Assembly (NCBI GenBank): GCA_020056545.1
Contig: JAGVHM010000025.1
Span: 1 to 7,744, forward strand
Origin: a bacterium
Lineage (GTDB): Bacteria; Desulfobacterota; Deferrimicrobia; Deferrimicrobiales; Deferrimicrobiaceae
Reading direction: 5' to 3'
DNA length: 7,744 bases
Below, piece by piece: positions 5,443 through 7,744 of the stretch. How positions within the stretch are numbered: position 1 is the stretch's first letter; the number at the start of each line of letters is the position of its first letter. The notes below the pieces were generated by a model. It worked only from the letters and a program-made list of their open reading frames with translations, did not search any database and was not told the DNA's origin. Position numbers and translations under genes: made by a program.

Positions 5443-5655
5443 TTATTTCTTGAGCAGCGCGTTCAGCTCCCGGCATACCTGGGCCGGATCCAGCCCCTTG
5501 TGCCAGGAGGTGTAGATCATCGTTTCCCGCTCGTTCGAGTGGCACTGCAGGCACTCGGCGCCGAACAGCTCCTTGATCCTCTCCCGCACGGCGGGGTAGG
5601 TCTTGAGGACGCTCCCCAACGTCATCTCCGGTTTGATCGGTCCTTCCTTCGTCAT
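5443..5655 (-). CDS. DUF1858 small redox-type CxxC protein
   Basis: This 70-residue protein matches the DUF1858 pattern throughout: IKPEMTLGSVLKTYPAVRER (7-26), the cysteine pair ECLQCH (34-39; Cys35 and Cys38), and the closing helix GLDPAQVCRELNALL (54-68). Such domains occur as stand-alone small proteins and next to hybrid-cluster and other redox proteins in anaerobes; the CxxC is thought to be a redox disulfide or metal site. The residue after Cys38 is His39, and a further Cys61 lies in the last helix. The start ATG (5655) overlaps the stop of the upstream thioesterase gene as ATGA. GGAGG (5668-5664) stands eight bases before it, so it should be translated by coupling or by its own site. 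It is the last visible gene of the leftward operon. Confidence 0.88.
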   Translation of the reverse strand: MTKEGPIKPEMTLGSVLKTYPAVRERIKELFGAECLQCHSNERETMIYTSWHKGLDPAQVCRELNALLKK

Positions 5656-6125
5656 GCGGTCTTCCTCCCGCGCGCCTTTTTCCCTTTCATTATAGCAGGG
5701 CGGCTCTCACGGGACCGGACATTCAGTATGTAGTAGGTGGCCGACCCGAATGCGACAATCTCGCCCGCCCCGTCCCTTATCTCCGTGGCCCCCACCGCGA
5801 TCGTCTTCCCCATCCGCAGGATGTTTCCACGCGCGGTCACCTTTCCTTCCGTGGCCGGCCTCAGGAAATTCACCTTGTACTCCACCGTCGTCATCTTCGA
5901 GGACAGCGGCATCACACTCCGCAGGGCGGTCGCCACCGACATGTCGACCAGGCCTCCGATCACCCCGCCGTGCAGCGACCCGAAAGAGTTCCTGAGGATC
6001 GGCCGTATCCGGCATTCCATCACGCTCTTGCCGTTTTTGGAGGACAGAAGCTTCATACCCATCAGCCGGATGAATGGAAACACGTTCACCCGTTGTTTGT
6101 AGAACTCCTCGTCGAAGACCTTCAT
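5652..6125 (-). CDS. PaaI-type hotdog-fold acyl-CoA thioesterase
   Basis: This 157-residue protein has the size and active-site pattern of the PaaI/YigI hotdog thioesterases, which hydrolyse acyl-CoA or aryl-CoA to free CoA and act as dimers or tetramers in the cytoplasm. The key segment is RNSFGSLHGGVIGGLVDMSVATAL (45-68, written here only to locate it): Asn46, His52-Gly53-Gly54 and Asp61 form the conserved N...HGG...D pattern. The strands VEYKVNFLRPA (81-91) and GKTIAVGATEI (106-116) follow as expected. The last 20 residues are a basic tail (KGKKARGRK) beyond the fold. The start at 6125 lies 13 bases after the EF-G-like stop. Only a weak G-rich stretch precedes it, so translation probably depends on the gene upstream. 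It overlaps the DUF1858 gene by four bases. Its physiological substrate is unknown. Confidence 0.9.
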   Translation of the reverse strand: MKVFDEEFYKQRVNVFPFIRLMGMKLLSSKNGKSVMECRIRPILRNSFGSLHGGVIGGLVDMSVATALRSVMPLSSKMTTVEYKVNFLRPATEGKVTARGNILRMGKTIAVGATEIRDGAGEIVAFGSATYYILNVRSRESRPAIMKGKKARGRKTA

Positions 6126-6138
6126 GTCGCCCCCGCTC

Positions 6139-7744
6139 TCAGGCGTTATCGTAGTGCGAGAATTTCATCATATACGTGCCCCGCCCCTGGGAAAGGGAGC
6201 GCAGGGCCGTCACGTAGCCGAACATCTCCTTCAACGGCACGCGCGCGGACAGAAAGGTGACGTCCTGCCTGCGATCCACCGAGGTCAGGTGCCCCCTTCG
6301 CGCGTTGATGTCCCCGATCACGCCTCCCGTGAACTCGTCGGGGGCGATGATTTCCACCGTCATGATCGGCTCCAGCAGGTACGGCTTCCCCTTCTCGCAC
6401 GCCGCCAGTAATGCCCGGACGGCCGCGACCTTCGCCGCCATGGGGGTGGGAACCCCGGAAAGGAACTCCAGGCTTTCCACTTCGACGGACACGTCGTCGA
6501 CCGGATATCCCAACACCCCGGCGAAAACCCCTTCCCTTATCCCTTCCTCCACGCTGTCGGCCACTTCTTTCGAATGCCCCAGCATCCGCAGCCGGTCGGA
6601 TACCTTGACCCCCGAGCCCCGCGGCCCAGGCAGGACGGACAGGATCACCCTGACGGAGATCTGTCTTTCGGCGATCTCCCTCTCGAAGATCGTGTCCGCC
6701 GTCGCTTTCTCCGCCACCGTTTCCCGGAAGAGGACCTGCGGCTTTCCCGTCCGCACGACGAGCCCGAACTCCCGCGCGAGCCGCTCCACCACGATTTCCA
6801 GGTGAAGCTCTCCCATGCCTGAAAGTATGATCTGGCCGGTTTCGGCGTCCTCGCGCAGGGATAGGGTGGGGTCCTCGTCCAGCATGTGGCGGATCGTATC
6901 CCGAAGGCGGTCCATGTCACGCACGGTCCTCGGCTCCACGGCGATCGACACCACCGGCTTCCGGAATTCGATCGATTCGTAGATTATCGGCGCTCCCGGA
7001 TCGCAGAGGGTGTCCCCCGTGCGCGCGGACTTCACTCCCCTGGCCCCCGCTATGTCACCCGCCCGCGCCTCATCGATGCGCTCCTTCTTAGCCGCGTGAA
7101 TCCGGAACAGGCGGGCGATCTTCTCCTCCACGCCGGTGGCCGAGTTGAGCACCACGTCCCCTTCCGCCACTTTCCCGGAATAGACCCGCAGATAGACCGT
7201 CCTTCGCCCCTCCTCGATCAACACCTTGAAGACCAGCGCGGAAAAGGGAGCGGAGGTAGAAGGTTCCCGCTTCGCGGGTACTCCGGTGCGCGGATCGTCC
7301 CCCTTCGCGGGGGGGACCTCGCTGGGGGAAGGCAGGTAGTGAACGATTCCGTCCATCACCGGCTGGATCCCCTTGTTGCGCAGCGCTGCGCCCGCGAACA
7401 CCGGGAAGAAACCGCCCGCAAGCGTCCCCTTGCGGACCGCGCCGCGGAGCATGGGGGGAGGAACCTCTTCGCCCGCGAGGTACTTCTCCGCGACGGCGTC
7501 GTCCGCGTCCCCGGCCGCCTCGAGAAGCACCTCACGCCAGGGGAGGACCGACTCCTTCTCTTCCGCCGAAAGCGGAATGCGCCGGATATCCGACCCGCTT
7601 CCGTCTTCGGGGAACTCCAGCCTCTCCATGGTTACGAGGTCGGCCACCGCATCGAAAGCACCGCCCCGGAAGATCGGTACGGTCACCGGCACGCCGCGCG
7701 CCTGGAGTTTCTTCTTCATTTCGGCTACGACCCTGTCGAAGTCC
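6139..7744 (-). CDS. EF-G-like translation GTPase with divergent domain IV (5' end off window)
   Basis: The frame is open to the right edge, giving 534 residues. The missing N-terminus should hold the G1-G4 GTPase motifs, since the visible part begins at DFDRVVAEMKKKL, just after where EF-G has NKMD. The order then follows EF-G: the G' and domain II boundary (FAGAALRNKGIQPVMDGI), domain II (LRVYSGKVAEGD), domain III (GMGELHLEIVVERLAREFGL) and domain V (LLEPIMTVEI, then EMFGYVTALRSLSQGRGTYMM). Domain IV is unusual. The QSGGRGQYGHV motif of canonical EF-G is replaced by EIAERQISVRV (6678-6646). The tip loop reads LEFLSGVPTP (6471-6442), with leucine where E. coli EF-G has the translocation-critical His583. 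The segment SVLPGPRGSGV recalls TetM domain IV. The tail ends soon after domain V, about 14 residues shorter than E. coli EF-G. It may be an EF-G2/FusA2-type paralogue rather than the main elongation factor. It heads the operon with the thioesterase. Confidence 0.88.
   Translation of the reverse strand, partial: DFDRVVAEMKKKLQARGVPVTVPIFRGGAFDAVADLVTMERLEFPEDGSGSDIRRIPLSAEEKESVLPWREVLLEAAGDADDAVAEKYLAGEEVPPPMLRGAVRKGTLAGGFFPVFAGAALRNKGIQPVMDGIVHYLPSPSEVPPAKGDDPRTGVPAKREPSTSAPFSALVFKVLIEEGRRTVYLRVYSGKVAEGDVVLNSATGVEEKIARLFRIHAAKKERIDEARAGDIAGARGVKSARTGDTLCDPGAPIIYESIEFRKPVVSIAVEPRTVRDMDRLRDTIRHMLDEDPTLSLREDAETGQIILSGMGELHLEIVVERLAREFGLVVRTGKPQVLFRETVAEKATADTIFEREIAERQISVRVILSVLPGPRGSGVKVSDRLRMLGHSKEVADSVEEGIREGVFAGVLGYPVDDVSVEVESLEFLSGVPTPMAAKVAAVRALLAACEKGKPYLLEPIMTVEIIAPDEFTGGVIGDINARRGHLTSVDRRQDVTFLSARVPLKEMFGYVTALRSLSQGRGTYMMKFSHYDNA

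Noticed and set aside
1..7744. CRISPR array, prophage, toxin-antitoxin or integron site
   Set aside because: There are no regularly spaced repeats, integrase or transposase gene, phage structural gene or antitoxin-like pair. GTTAGGG near 5291 does not fit an attC core.

Overview
This GC-rich window comes from a Gram-negative bacterium. The MurJ flippase, the short Mrp-type Fe-S ATPase, the DUF1858 redox protein and the REP-like palindrome are what I would expect of a Desulfobacterota (former Deltaproteobacteria) anaerobe. That placement is an inference from gene content and remembered protein similarity; there is no marker gene here that settles it.

Layout, left to right. A crotonase-fold gene runs leftward off the left edge (1-461). 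Its active-site segments look more like methylmalonyl-CoA decarboxylase than enoyl-CoA hydratase. A 195-base divergent regulatory region (462-656) holds a near-consensus sigma70-type promoter for a GNAT acetyltransferase (657-1259) and a weaker promoter candidate for the crotonase gene. A perfect 22-bp inverted repeat (1266-1315), REPIN-like in form, fills the gap between the convergent GNAT and mrp genes. mrp (minus) and murJ (plus) are divergent, with -10-like boxes that overlap on opposite strands. murJ meets a small DUF116-like gene tail to tail with a 14-base overlap. That small gene is divergent from a metallo-beta-lactamase-fold hydrolase whose ribosome binding site favours a TTG start. 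Next comes a gene-free interval (5187-5442). It contains a 239-bp element bounded by 10-bp terminal inverted repeats, with several nested internal hairpins. The right end is a leftward operon in which an EF-G-like GTPase (5' end off the window) is followed by a PaaI-type hotdog thioesterase and a DUF1858 CxxC protein. The last two overlap by ATGA.

How the genes relate. Most are housekeeping or metabolic singletons: lipid II flipping (MurJ), Fe-S cluster trafficking (Mrp), and CoA-ester metabolism (the crotonase and thioesterase, in separate transcription units). The only clear operon is EF-G-like, thioesterase, DUF1858. No phage, defence or CRISPR locus is visible.

The points most worth a second look are the structured 239-bp element, the EF-G-like protein whose domain IV lacks the canonical glycine-rich motif and tip histidine, and the REPIN-like palindrome. 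I did not find a new multi-gene system.
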